From Arthrobacter cryoconiti (GTDB lineage Bacteria > Actinomycetota > Actinomycetes > Actinomycetales > Micrococcaceae), in contig NZ_JAJJBU010000017.1 in NCBI RefSeq assembly GCF_020905375.1, forward strand, positions 93,095 to 157,094: a DNA stretch of 64,000 nt. The letters are read 5' to 3'. Positions 34,010-42,747 of this stretch are shown here, in pieces. The translations under genes were made by a program, and so were the position numbers. How positions within the stretch are numbered: position 1 is the first letter of the stretch; each line of letters starts with the position of its first letter. The notes below the pieces were generated by a model, which was not told the DNA's origin, did not search any database, and saw nothing but the letters and a program-made list of their open reading frames with translations.

Positions 34010-34756
34010 ATGGGCGCAGAATATCCACGAAATGAGTACGTCCAGGCTTTCGAACGAGGACTGGCTGTCATTTCGTCATTCGACGGATCCGCGTTGACTC
34101 TGTCGGAGGTCGCCCAACGGGTGAAGATGTCCCCCGCTGCGGCCCGGCGTTACCTGAGCACACTTACTGAGCTTGGCTATTTCGCCCACCGAAACGGCAG
34201 ATTCGCTGCACAGGCAAAACTGCTGGAGCTCAGCAACCCCTACTTCGCCGCAAACGATTCAACTTTGCGGGCAGAATCTGCACTAAAGGAACTCACACGA
34301 CAACTCAACGAAACCTCAACCCTGACCCAACTCGAAGGCAGTGAAGTTGTCAATGTGTTAGCCGTCACGTCCAAGCGCGAATTGTCAATTCAGGTTGCCC
34401 CCGGACGAAAGCTGCCAGCATACTGCACGGCCATGGGTCGAGCCATGCTTTCGTTGCTGTCCACCGACGAAGTAAAAGCCATCCTGAAAGAAACCCACCT
34501 AGAGCGGCATACCATCAACACTCGCATCCGCCGTGAGGACATCATGGAACAAATCCAACTGGCCGCCGACCGAGGCTATGCGTTGGTCGAGGAGGAACAC
34601 ACCCCCGGAATCCGAACCATGTCCATAGCTTTCCGGCTTCCCCAACAACAACTGGCCGCTATCAGCGCCCCGACCCCGACCGCCCGCGAGACACGCCAAG
34701 AGTACATCGCCCGGGTCGAGACCCCACTTAAGGAGGCCGTCGCCTCCATGAACTAG
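34010..34756 (+). CDS. IclR family transcriptional regulator
   Basis: 248 aa. An N-terminal winged helix-turn-helix (about 8-65: FERGLAVISSFDGSALTLSEVAQRVKMSPAAARRYLSTL, read in parts) is followed by the IclR effector domain (SIQVAPGRKLPAYCTAMGRAML, VEEEHTPGIRTMSIAFRLP). The start was placed at 34010 with AGGGGG upstream. It is divergent from the ABC transporter operon and probably represses or activates it in response to the imported compound. Conserved Cys in AYCTAMGR is typical of PcaR/PobR-like members. Confidence 0.92.
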   Translation: MGAEYPRNEYVQAFERGLAVISSFDGSALTLSEVAQRVKMSPAAARRYLSTLTELGYFAHRNGRFAAQAKLLELSNPYFAANDSTLRAESALKELTRQLNETSTLTQLEGSEVVNVLAVTSKRELSIQVAPGRKLPAYCTAMGRAMLSLLSTDEVKAILKETHLERHTINTRIRREDIMEQIQLAADRGYALVEEEHTPGIRTMSIAFRLPQQQLAAISAPTPTARETRQEYIARVETPLKEAVASMN

Positions 34757-34961
34757 CAATAGTAGAGACAGAAAACGGCCAATTTCTCACACTACAAAAC
34801 AACATGGTCACTGTGTCCAACTTCCAGGAACCACTCCGGTTTGAGGTGGGTGCGATGTTTTGGACCGCCAGCGGCTTCGACAAGTCGTCATTGCTATCGT
34901 CGCCAATACAGCTGTTCAGCCGAGTGTCAATTCGCGGACTTACTTGGCAGGAAGCCCTGTT

Positions 34962-34989
34962 AGGCACATCATTGGGTCAGGTGCCTTTT
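34962..34989 (+). terminator. Weak terminator-like hairpin downstream of iclR-like gene
   Basis: AGGCAC (34962-34967) pairs with GTGCCT (34981-34986), followed by TTTTT. It lies 206 bases after the regulator stop codon. Confidence 0.45.
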
Positions 34990-35025
34990 TCTGCTTTCTC
35001 CTAGTAACGACTTGGAGTTTAATTA

Positions 35026-35495
35026 GTGAACGATTTCAATCTTTTACCGGAAGACAAAGCGGGTTTACGACGAGCTGAAACGCTCGCTCGGAAGATCAAT
35101 CTTTTGCTGGACTTCATCCTGTCCGAGTTGAGGCGGCCCTTCTACTGCCTGGCGATCTGGGACGGTGCGCAGAAGGAAATCGGCGCTACATCTCACGGAC
35201 CCGTTGGTCGCTGCTCAAGAGCGGCAAGGAACTGGTCGTTCCCGAACACGCCCTGCGCGCCATCTCGCCGGCGTTCGATTTACACCCTGAGCGTCCACTC
35301 CAGTACGACAGCAAGCTCCCTGAACAGGTGGAAGGCGAGCTTGAAGTGATCCGATACCTGCACTTTACCGAGGAACGCATTTTCGCTAGCAGGACGCCAG
35401 GGACAGTGGATCCTGATGCCTTAAAGACAAGCAATAGCCAGGATCCTGGACGAGGACCTCTAGCTGCTGCCGAAGGCGGCGGGGCGTGTGGGTAG
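35026..35495 (+). pseudogene. HTH regulator with a frame change
   Basis: A GTG start with a GGAG site opens a frame reading AETLARKINLLLDFILSE. The C-terminal part continues in another frame (RRYISRTRWSLLKSGKELV, then HPERPLQYDSK and EELEVIRYL-like text) to TAG at 35493. Together they resemble small XRE/EspR-like regulators of actinobacteria. The switch from one frame to the other lies near 35150-35185. It is a disrupted gene, a sequencing error, or less likely a programmed shift. The next gene starts 4 bases after the stop. Confidence 0.6.
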
Positions 35496-35498
35496 ACC

Positions 35499-36158
35499 GT
35501 GGACGACAAGCAGATTCAGGAAATAGCCGACCGAGTCATCGGTGCGCTACAGGCTTTAGCGCCGAGGGATCCTTCCATATGGGCTGATTTCGCGGCTCTT
35601 ACACCGATCGCGGCTCTGGTGGCAGCCATAGTTGCCGCAGTCGTAGGGTATCGAAACCTGAAGCAGCAGCAACGGGCACTAGCTGCCCAGATTTCAACGC
35701 ATGAATCAACCTTGAAACAGAAAAGTGAGTCTGACGCAAAATCCGAATGGTGGCGGCGGACGCAGTGGTCGCTGGACGCGACCACGTCTGTGAACACAAC
35801 GATGTACGGCTACGGCACTGGAGTACTTGTCCTCATGGCCAAGAGTAAACTGGCGGACCCCGAAGACAAAGAGCTGCTGGACGCCGTGTGGCAGGCAACC
35901 TCCACTGAAATGCAAGATGAAGACATCGAGCGTCTTATCAAGGACGCCCAGTGGCAGGAAAACCTGACGGAGGAAGAAACAGCTTCGGTGCAAAGTTACT
36001 ACGAGGACACCGATGATTCATTAGGAATGACTGACAACGACATCGCTTCGCCAGTGCCAAAAGAAGCTGGAAAGAAACCACGCCACTCCACAGGCACCGT
36101 AGACGCCGGGGCCAAGTCGCGAGAGAATAGAAGCAACATGGAGAAAAAGGATGGTTGA
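35499..36158 (+). CDS. Membrane-anchored coiled protein, unknown function
   Basis: 219 aa from GTG. One hydrophobic span lies near residues 28-48 (ALTPIAALVAAIVAAVVGY), followed by a charged helical region with the coiled-coil-like QQQRALAAQISTHESTLKQ, and an acidic C-terminal third (DAVWQATSTEMQDEDIERL). No enzymatic motif is seen. It is the middle gene of a three-gene operon: HTH regulator, this gene, and the gene at 36151, whose start overlaps this stop by 8 bases. Confidence 0.65.
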   Translation: MDDKQIQEIADRVIGALQALAPRDPSIWADFAALTPIAALVAAIVAAVVGYRNLKQQQRALAAQISTHESTLKQKSESDAKSEWWRRTQWSLDATTSVNTTMYGYGTGVLVLMAKSKLADPEDKELLDAVWQATSTEMQDEDIERLIKDAQWQENLTEEETASVQSYYEDTDDSLGMTDNDIASPVPKEAGKKPRHSTGTVDAGAKSRENRSNMEKKDG

Positions 36159-36615
36159 CGACAGAGTTCCCGGCCTGAGCCGGAATACCAGCACCGATCG
36201 TAAGGACTTGGTGTTCGATACCTTACGCCGCGAAATTCTTGCTGCGCGGCTAAAAGTCACGCTCGACGAGCAGCTGAGACGCCCAACCTCCTCGCCTGTG
36301 CAGCGTCTTGCAAAGATGAAGCTGCCGCCGATCGTCAACCCGGCCCACCGAGTTGTTGAGATAGCGGCCCTCTCCGAGCTCCAATCTGTGATGGCCCCCA
36401 TTAGTTTGAAACCCGGTGAATCGATCCGCGTCGTGCCTGCCTCCGCGAACCGTCGTGTGGAGCCACATGGCTTCACAGGATTTGCGAAGTCTGGACGAGT
36501 GAAACGCGGCAAAGACCCCCGTGGCAAATCCGATGCGAACGATCGTCGAGACGGACGTCTCGCTACCCCTGCGGTCTTCCCCGCGGAGACCCCTCAATCG
36601 CCAATGATGCGCTGA
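36151..36615 (+). CDS. Hypothetical protein, third gene of HTH operon
   Basis: 154 aa, basic, no membrane span. It begins MVDDRVPGLSRNTSTDRK and has a helical segment VFDTLRREILAARLKVTLDEQLRR and later VNPAHRVVEIAALSELQSV. The C-terminal 40 residues (GKDPRGKSDANDRRDG) are low-complexity. No family is recognised. The 8-base overlap with the upstream gene argues that it is real and co-translated. Confidence 0.5.
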   Translation: MVDDRVPGLSRNTSTDRKDLVFDTLRREILAARLKVTLDEQLRRPTSSPVQRLAKMKLPPIVNPAHRVVEIAALSELQSVMAPISLKPGESIRVVPASANRRVEPHGFTGFAKSGRVKRGKDPRGKSDANDRRDGRLATPAVFPAETPQSPMMR

Positions 36616-36896
36616 CGCCTTGTACCTGGGCAGCGGCCTCTCAGTACTCGCGGGGAAGACGGCGGCAACCGCCAAGATTTCTCGGTCATCGAGAAATTGA
36701 TGTCGACATTGTGAAGTGGAACCACCGCAGGCTTCCACCAAGAGCCCCCGCCACCACAAAGAATCAACGACAGTACCGACCACAGCTGATGTTGCCCGGG
36801 CTGAACCAAATTTCCCCACCCTTCCAGTTCTCCTCCGTCAGCATCTCCATGAGAAACGGCACCGAATTTGCGCGCCCAACGATGACTCGTATGGGA

Positions 36897-37460
36897 CTAC
36901 CTCGGGACCGCATATACCATGTAGTCCCGAGCTGCGGTCGGGAATCCGAAGTGGGTCCAGTAGCGGCGTAGTGCAGCCTTCGCCGGTAAATGCTCCGGTG
37001 AGGCTTCGGGAGGGTCATCTTCATCTAGATTGGGCGCCGCCTTGAGTATGACCACCGCAACGCCCCGCCCCACCAGGGACAGGATTCCAGCCAAGATCCT
37101 GTGGCCGATTTGGTGGCCACGGTATTTCGGTTCAATCCAGACGTTCGAAAGTACAAGCAAGTCCCCGTCCTTCTCCAATATTTCCGCCAACAGATCGGGT
37201 CGTTCAAGGGCAAGCATCACGGCAACGTTGTACAGTACTTCGTCCATGTCATCCGGCGAGCCACCCAGCTGAACGCCTGTGGGGCCAGGGACGATGGTGA
37301 AGTCGGCAATACCGACGCGATCTGGCTGGCCATCAAAAGAGCCCAGGTCATATGGGTCCCAGTCGAAGGGATCAGCTTCCTCTTGGATCGAAACCGTACC
37401 GGGCATCGGAAACTCTGCCAAAGGATTGCCCGCGGGTTCCGCAATCCAATCAACTATCAA
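36897..37460 (-). CDS. GNAT-type acetyltransferase-like protein
   Basis: 187 aa from a TTG start with AGGA upstream. The acetyl-CoA binding pattern is visible at about 115-130 (VWIEPKYRGHQIGHRILAGIL, read in parts), followed by a beta strand AVVILKAAP and the C-terminal RRYWTHFGF. The N-terminal 60 residues are acidic and unlike the core GNAT fold. The substrate is unknown. It stands alone on the minus strand in the second island segment. Confidence 0.7.
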   Translation of the reverse strand: MIVDWIAEPAGNPLAEFPMPGTVSIQEEADPFDWDPYDLGSFDGQPDRVGIADFTIVPGPTGVQLGGSPDDMDEVLYNVAVMLALERPDLLAEILEKDGDLLVLSNVWIEPKYRGHQIGHRILAGILSLVGRGVAVVILKAAPNLDEDDPPEASPEHLPAKAALRRYWTHFGFPTAARDYMVYAVPR

Positions 37461-37634
37461 TCACGTATCCTGCTAAGAAGTGCCGCCCGGAATGTGGCAT
37501 GAATTCATCTCAGCGGGCTGGTATTCACCACGAACCGCGAAGAGCCCCCAACCCCAGTTCCGCCGAACACTTTTTAATGTCTTCCACCCAGCGCGGTCGA
37601 TCAAATCCCGGGCGTGGAGTTATAGGAGTCGATA

Positions 37635-37781
37635 ATGACTGACACTTACCGATTACAGATGGACGACGAACCTGTTCTCGCCTATGTCACAGTCGAAGCC
37701 CACGAGGCCACTCCCCTTTTACTCCCCCTTTTCAACCAAAAACAACCGCAATCCACGACATGCCATAGCCTTCAAAGTTGA
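37635..37781 (+). pseudogene. Truncated small gene at a repeat junction
   Basis: 48 codons from ATG with AGGAG upstream, reading MTDTYRLQMDDEPVLAYVTV then EAHEA. After that the frame enters the CTCCCCTTTTACTCCCCC repeat and loses protein character. It looks like the 5' end of a gene cut by a recombination junction. Confidence 0.45.
37711..37743. repeat. Dispersed repeat CTCCCCTTTTACTCCCCC
   Basis: The 33 bases closely match 60354-60385, and their first 18 bases match 29958-29975. The copies lie at or near places where gene order breaks down. Confidence 0.6.
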
Positions 37782-37848
37782 GGAGGAAGCCCGGAAATCC
37801 GCCATTTCTGATAGGCAGCGGCACCCCTCAACATCCAGATGCTGAGAT

Positions 37849-37886
37849 TCTCTTGGTCGTGGGTTCAATTCCCGCCCGGGGCACCA
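37849..37886 (+). other. attR-like 3' half of tRNA-Arg
   Basis: TCTCTTGG, then a T-arm with TTCAATT, acceptor CCGGGGC, discriminator A and encoded CCA. It aligns with the 3' half of the tRNA at 29865-29902 but no 5' half precedes it. The following hairpin and about 60 further bases also align with those after the complete tRNA. It marks the right edge of the island. Confidence 0.75.
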
Positions 37887-37893
37887 AAGTTTA

Positions 37894-37924
37894 TCTGACC
37901 TGCGGTCGTGTTCCGCAGGTCAGA
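37894..37924 (+). terminator. Hairpin after the tRNA-Arg 3' half
   Basis: TCTGACCTGCGG and CCGCAGGTCAGA are perfect 12-base arms around a 7-base loop. It is homologous to the hairpin at 29910-29944. Confidence 0.7.
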
Positions 37925-38445
37925 GCCGCATAGTGCCAAAAGCAGTCCAGATCATCGTTTTACTCATCTAATTCAACGAAATTTCTTTCAAATCCTCCTC
38001 ATCATTTTCGTTAACGGCTGGGCACTTCCCGGGGCAGGCAAGCGGACCGCAGCTGCACGAAACGTCTATAGGGCTGTGATGAGGTGCGCAAATAACAGAA
38101 ACCCATATTTTCGCTGACGGCTGCGGAGCCGGAGTCCACGATTCGGTACACAAGCCCAGCCAGATCTCTCGGTCCGCAGGGATCCAGGCTGTCCCGGGGA
38201 CTTTTTCGCTGAGCACCGGGTTCCGTTTTGCTGAGCACCAAGATCAATGCCTAGGTGTTCTAACACCCCGCAGCACGCCCGCCGTCCCGCGGCACGCCGG
38301 CCATCCCGCACCGCAGCCCACCCGCTACCGGTTAGTGCGGCGATCAACGACTCACCAAAAAGAACCCAGCAACCAAGTCTGGGCCCCATCTGATTTGGCA
38401 AATTCCGCAATCCGCAGAGTGCAATTCATCCCTTGCGGATGGGTT
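37925..38445. other. Stretch without supported genes
   Basis: About 520 bases between the tRNA 3' half and the catabolic operon. The first 75 bases align with the sequence after the complete tRNA-Arg. The rest has only short overlapping frames of unlikely composition. Confidence 0.4.
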
Positions 38446-40104
38446 TTAGTGCCCCTTGAACGCCTCAGCGAGCCACCATGAACCGGAATCCGAGGCGATC
38501 TTTGCATCGATTACCAGTGGACGGCTGGGACTTGAGTCCAGCCATTCACTGACGGCATCCAGGTCCGCGAGGCTGCGGACTGTAATCCCATCGGCGCCAA
38601 AGCCACGTCCAATGGCGGCGAAATCGGTGTCAGGGAATTGTACTGAGCTCATGTCCGCATCTGGATTGTCGGCTGCGAAGTGGTGCACTTCAGCACCATA
38701 GGCGGCGTCGTTGTAGACGATGCACACCAACGGCATTTTCAGGCGCACGGCCGTGTCCAGCTCCGCAATGGCCATGTGGAACCCGCCGTCCCCCGTCCCC
38801 AAGACCGGCAGGCGCTCCGGCTGGGCCAGGGCCGCACCAATAGCCGTGGACAACCCCAGCCCAATAGATTGAAACGCTTGGGTGAAACAGAAGCCGAACT
38901 CGTCGGGTACGGAGAGGTATTGGCTCGGGTAGCCCATAAAGTTCCCGGAATCCACGCTCACAATACGCTCGGTTGGCAGCAGTTCATCCAGCCGTTTGGT
39001 CAACGTGCGAGGATCGATCCGCTGTGGTTCGCAAAGCTCCTGGAACTCAACTTGTTGCCAAAGAATGGAATCCTTGATGCGCGCCGCAACTGCCGCGCTG
39101 CGGTAACCCTCGCGCGGAGCGTGGCCCTGGCGCTTGATCTCAGCGAGGACATCGGTGGCGCATTCGCCCGAATCACCCAGCACACCCAGATCGATGGGTC
39201 TGTTGGCGCCCAACGCCTGGTCCTCGAGGTCGATCTGGACCACCTTGGTGTCCGCACTTATCAATTGGCCGTGGCGCATCGTCCACATGTTCAGGGCACA
39301 GCCGAAGCCCACGATTAAGTCTGCGCCGGTGATCAGCTCGGCGGCCAGCGGCGAGGAGAAGCCGCCGGAAATACCGAGGTTGAATTCATCTTCGTTAAAA
39401 AGGCCCTTGGCGACGGCGGAAGTCGCCACGAGCGCGCCCGTCAGCTTGGCCAGTTCAAGGATCTCCACCTTGGCTCCTCGGCCTCCACGCCCGGCCACAA
39501 AGACCGGGCGCTGGGCGTTTTGAAGCAATTCGACTAGTGCGGCAACGGCGGCCCTCGAGGGGCGGACTGTTTCGGCTGGTGACATTTCCGCTGGAGGCTG
39601 ACCCGCGCCGTCGGGCACTTCCTGGGCCTGGACGTTCAGCGGCAGGTTCAGCACCACAGTGCGGCGGTCGTTTACTGCCCGACGATACGCACGGATCGTG
39701 TCCGCCACTGCCGTTTGAGCGCTGTGCACACGCTCGGGGACAGCGTAGACAGAGGCGGCGAAACCGTCTTGGTCCATAGCGAAGTTCGAATACACGGCGC
39801 TTGGTGCAGCCTCAGCGGCCAGCACGATCATCGGCGTGCGAGACTTGGCGGCCTCCCCGATTCCTGTAGCTGCATTGGTCAGCCCACACCCCTGATGCAC
39901 CGAAAGTAACGCCACCTGCCCGCTGGTTCGAGCGAAAGCGTCCGCCATTGTCGCAGCCCCTCCCTCGTGTCGGGTCGCCGTAAACGGGACCCCTTGCTCG
40001 ATCAAGGTGTTCGTGATGGTGAAATTTCCCGAACCGACCACCCCAAAGCAATGTCCTACGCCAAGCTGGGCGAGTGTCCTGCCGACAAGTTGAGCGACAT
40101 TCAT
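38446..40104 (-). CDS. ThDP-dependent enzyme, possible isatinate decarboxylase
   Basis: 552 aa of the acetolactate synthase/benzoylformate decarboxylase family. Catalytic Glu47 (RHEGGAATMADAFAR) activates ThDP. The central domain has the family pattern RPVFVAGRGGRGA. The ThDP/Mg site is GTGDGGFHMA (438-440) with N465-D466. It is the last gene of the catabolic operon, with an AAGGAAA ribosome site. Isatinate (2-aminobenzoylformate) is a close analogue of benzoylformate, so decarboxylation to 2-aminobenzaldehyde or oxidative decarboxylation to anthranilate fits the context. This is inference; an acetolactate synthase role is unlikely because no small subunit or ilv genes are present. Confidence 0.85.
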   Translation of the reverse strand: MNVAQLVGRTLAQLGVGHCFGVVGSGNFTITNTLIEQGVPFTATRHEGGAATMADAFARTSGQVALLSVHQGCGLTNAATGIGEAAKSRTPMIVLAAEAAPSAVYSNFAMDQDGFAASVYAVPERVHSAQTAVADTIRAYRRAVNDRRTVVLNLPLNVQAQEVPDGAGQPPAEMSPAETVRPSRAAVAALVELLQNAQRPVFVAGRGGRGAKVEILELAKLTGALVATSAVAKGLFNEDEFNLGISGGFSSPLAAELITGADLIVGFGCALNMWTMRHGQLISADTKVVQIDLEDQALGANRPIDLGVLGDSGECATDVLAEIKRQGHAPREGYRSAAVAARIKDSILWQQVEFQELCEPQRIDPRTLTKRLDELLPTERIVSVDSGNFMGYPSQYLSVPDEFGFCFTQAFQSIGLGLSTAIGAALAQPERLPVLGTGDGGFHMAIAELDTAVRLKMPLVCIVYNDAAYGAEVHHFAADNPDADMSSVQFPDTDFAAIGRGFGADGITVRSLADLDAVSEWLDSSPSRPLVIDAKIASDSGSWWLAEAFKGH

Positions 40105-40236
40105 GAGAGTTTCCTTCGGTGCTGGGTTGGTCGATGCTGGGTTGGTCAGGACTGGGTTGAGGTTCTCCAGAGATGAGCGTGGCGTTTCCGCCTTCCCGCC
40201 GTGGCGTCTCCGCCTGCCCGCCAGGGCGGATCGCTG

Positions 40237-41010
40237 CTACTTTTGGATCAGTGCCATGACGCGGGCCGGGGCGCCCGTGCCTCCTACGATCGGCAGTGGG
40301 GCCACCACAATCATGGCCCCCTGGGTTGGCAATTGGGCCAGGTTCTTCAGCGACGTGATCCCGTATTTGTCGGCGCCGAGGAGGAAGTAGTGCACCGGGA
40401 ACGGAGGGTTGAGCGCTGCGGCATTGCCGGCGTCGATCCCCACGGTTTCCACGCCGATACCAGAGATTTTCAGTTCCTGAGCCATCCACTGTGCACATTC
40501 TGCGGTGAAGCCCGGGGTGTGAGATCCGTTCTCGTCCAGATTCAGGAAGGCCTGCTGGTCATGGCCGTACTGGTCCCAGCCTGTGCGGAAAAGCAGCCAG
40601 GCGTTGGCCGGGAATGCGCCGTGTTCTTCCTGCCAGGCAACCAGGTGGGCCACATCCACCAGAAAGTCTGGGTCCGCTTCGGTTTCCTTGGTGAAATCCA
40701 GTACGACGGCGGGCCCCACCAGGCGGGCCGGGTCCAATTGGGCCACATCCTTGCCTTCGCGGCCTGAGATCCAGTGGATGGGTGCATCAATGTGCGTGCC
40801 GATGTGTTCGCCGGTATGTATATTGTGATGCTTCCAATACGGGCCCGGCTCGTTGTAAGCGGAGACTTCTTCAAGGCTGAAATCAATCAGATTAGCGAAG
40901 GGCTCAGGCAGTACAAGTGTGGGTGTTTGTGCCGACAGTGGGGCTGTCAGGTCAACGACCTCAACCGTACCGGCGGCCAGGGCTGCGAGGACTTCATGGA
41001 CAGGACTCAT
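40237..41010 (-). CDS. Cyclase-family metal hydrolase, isatin-hydrolase-like
   Basis: 257 aa of the cyclase family (kynurenine formamidase, isatin hydrolase). The metal site EHIGTHIDAPIH gives His69, His73, Asp75 and His79. The start MSPVHEVLAA has an AAAGGAGA site; an in-frame ATG 22 codons upstream has none. Known isatin hydrolases open the lactam of isatin with Mn2+, giving isatinate. The neighbouring oxygenases and ThDP enzyme make that the best guess; kynurenine formamidase is the alternative. It is 132 bases upstream of the ThDP gene. Confidence 0.85.
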   Translation of the reverse strand: MSPVHEVLAALAAGTVEVVDLTAPLSAQTPTLVLPEPFANLIDFSLEEVSAYNEPGPYWKHHNIHTGEHIGTHIDAPIHWISGREGKDVAQLDPARLVGPAVVLDFTKETEADPDFLVDVAHLVAWQEEHGAFPANAWLLFRTGWDQYGHDQQAFLNLDENGSHTPGFTAECAQWMAQELKISGIGVETVGIDAGNAAALNPPFPVHYFLLGADKYGITSLKNLAQLPTQGAMIVVAPLPIVGGTGAPARVMALIQK

Positions 41011-41072
41011 TGAATCTCCTTTTTGTGATGTGCGACAACTAGCCAGTATCTCGTTACCCACAAGATACCTGC

Positions 41073-42695
41073 TCACGTGCCGGATTTTTGGCGGCGCGAG
41101 CTTTTACTACGGCGGATGAGTTGTTGGGCGCTCAAATGTCCGGATCCGCCGCCGAGCCCCGGTCCGGGATGTGTGGCTGCGCCAATATGCCACAGGTTTT
41201 TCACCGGCGAACGTCCCTTGCCCAGCTGCGGCAGCGGACGCCACAACAGGTTTTGGTACAGCTCAGGCGAACCGCCGTAAGGATCTCCTCGCACGGCATT
41301 ACGGTTCGATTGACTCAATTCGCGGGGGCTGATTGCCTTGATTCCGAGCACCAGCCGCCCCAGGCCCGGAGCGTACTGCTCGATCTGCCCCAGTACCCTT
41401 TGGGTATAGGCAGCAACAAGCTTTTCATCCCAGCCTTCGCTGGTATCCAATTTGCCAGCTGCATCCCCGACGGGTTCGAAGGGAAGCTCCTGCAATTGCA
41501 GCCACAGTGTTGCTTTGCCGGCCGGTGCACGCGAAGGATCCAACACGCATTGCTGGCCGATGACAATGGTGGGATTGGCCGGGAGCAGGCCCGCTTCAGC
41601 TTGGGCGCAAGCGATCGCCGTCGAATTGGATCCCGTGGAAAGGTGGATCAACGGTGTCTGGGAGAGCCGTTCATCAATCCACGGAACCGGCGCATCGAGC
41701 GCCACGTGGATTTGCATGGCTGCCCGGCCCGGCTGGTATTTACGGGCTTGGCCTCTGCTCCGGGGCGGGACCGCCGGCACGTCCAGCAATTCGTTATAGA
41801 GCTGTGGCACCGATACTGACGCCAAAATGCCGCGGCTGGCCTCAAACGTTCCGGATGCCGTTTTTACCGCCGTCGCCCGCCCGTCCGTTACGAGAATCGA
41901 ATCCGCCTTGGCGCCCGTGTGGATTGTCACCCCATGTTCTCGCAGCAGTAATTCAAAGGCAGCGACGAACCCGCTTGCCCCGCCCTTAACAATCGGTAAA
42001 CCGAATTGGTGCATACTTGCCGCCATCACCGGGAGCATCACCCCGCCGCTGGCTTGGTCAGGGCCCAGCCCGGCATGCAAGAGCCAAGGCACCCACAGCT
42101 GGTCCACCTCGGTGCCAACAAATCGGCTACGAGTCAGGTTCCGCCCGCTCATGATCCCCTGACGCAGCAGCGCCTGAACCTTGGTATATCCCATGCGGAA
42201 GGCCTTGAATCCCAGCTTTGCCGCGTTGGGCAGGTCCATCTCGCTACCCATGGCGCCAAAGATGACAGGTGCTTGCGCGCCGAGTTCCTGGAGCATCACC
42301 GCATAGGCTTCTCGGTCCAGCGCATGTTCAAAGGCTTGGGCGGTTTCCACTGGGTCGCGTTGAGCCAACACCACGCTAGTTTTTCCCTTGGCGTCTGATC
42401 CCACGCTGCCGCACACCCACGGCGTACCCGCATCTTCGGTATTCACATAGCGCAACCCGTGGCGGTGCAGCTCTGGCCCGAGGTCGGCGTACGCCGCGCC
42501 CGCCATGAACAGCGGGTGCCAGGAGGAAAACGTGTCATGGATGAACCCCGGTACCGTCAGCTCGCCCGAATCGATGAAGCCGCCAAGCCTGTCCTGTTCC
42601 TCCAAGATGGTCACGGTTGCTCCCGAGTGTGCCAACTCGGCGGCCGCAACGAGGGAATTGATTCCCGATCCAATCACCACGTAATCGCTTTCCAT
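41073..42695 (-). CDS. FAD-dependent oxidoreductase, phytoene-desaturase/amine-oxidase-like
   Basis: 540 aa with an N-terminal dinucleotide-binding motif (VVIGSGINSLVAAAELAHSG, read in parts; acidic residue at 32) and GGFIDSGELTVPGF after it. The C-terminus carries LWHIGAATHPGPGLGGGSGHL, the FAD-contact segment of the phytoene dehydrogenase family. In this operon it may oxidise indoxyl or a dihydroxy-indoline intermediate to isatin, but no direct sequence evidence fixes the substrate. GAGGAGA precedes the ATG. There are no carotenoid genes nearby. Confidence 0.82.
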   Translation of the reverse strand: MESDYVVIGSGINSLVAAAELAHSGATVTILEEQDRLGGFIDSGELTVPGFIHDTFSSWHPLFMAGAAYADLGPELHRHGLRYVNTEDAGTPWVCGSVGSDAKGKTSVVLAQRDPVETAQAFEHALDREAYAVMLQELGAQAPVIFGAMGSEMDLPNAAKLGFKAFRMGYTKVQALLRQGIMSGRNLTRSRFVGTEVDQLWVPWLLHAGLGPDQASGGVMLPVMAASMHQFGLPIVKGGASGFVAAFELLLREHGVTIHTGAKADSILVTDGRATAVKTASGTFEASRGILASVSVPQLYNELLDVPAVPPRSRGQARKYQPGRAAMQIHVALDAPVPWIDERLSQTPLIHLSTGSNSTAIACAQAEAGLLPANPTIVIGQQCVLDPSRAPAGKATLWLQLQELPFEPVGDAAGKLDTSEGWDEKLVAAYTQRVLGQIEQYAPGLGRLVLGIKAISPRELSQSNRNAVRGDPYGGSPELYQNLLWRPLPQLGKGRSPVKNLWHIGAATHPGPGLGGGSGHLSAQQLIRRSKSSRRQKSGT

Positions 42696-42747
42696 GTTCT
42701 CTCCTCATCTGGGGCATATCAGAGCTTCTCGGTAGCTGGCCAGGCAC

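Noticed and set aside
35140..35190. Programmed frameshift in the HTH regulator
   Set aside because: I could not identify a convincing slippery heptamer with a downstream structure; disruption or sequence error is simpler.
38680..39318. 212-codon open frame antisense to the ThDP gene
   Set aside because: Opposite a clear enzyme gene, with no independent support.
38446..40104. Assignment as acetolactate synthase IlvB
   Set aside because: No regulatory subunit or ilv neighbours; context and the benzoylformate-decarboxylase-like layout favour a catabolic decarboxylase.
41088..41819. 243-codon open frame antisense to the FAD oxidoreductase
   Set aside because: Opposite a gene with complete FAD motifs.
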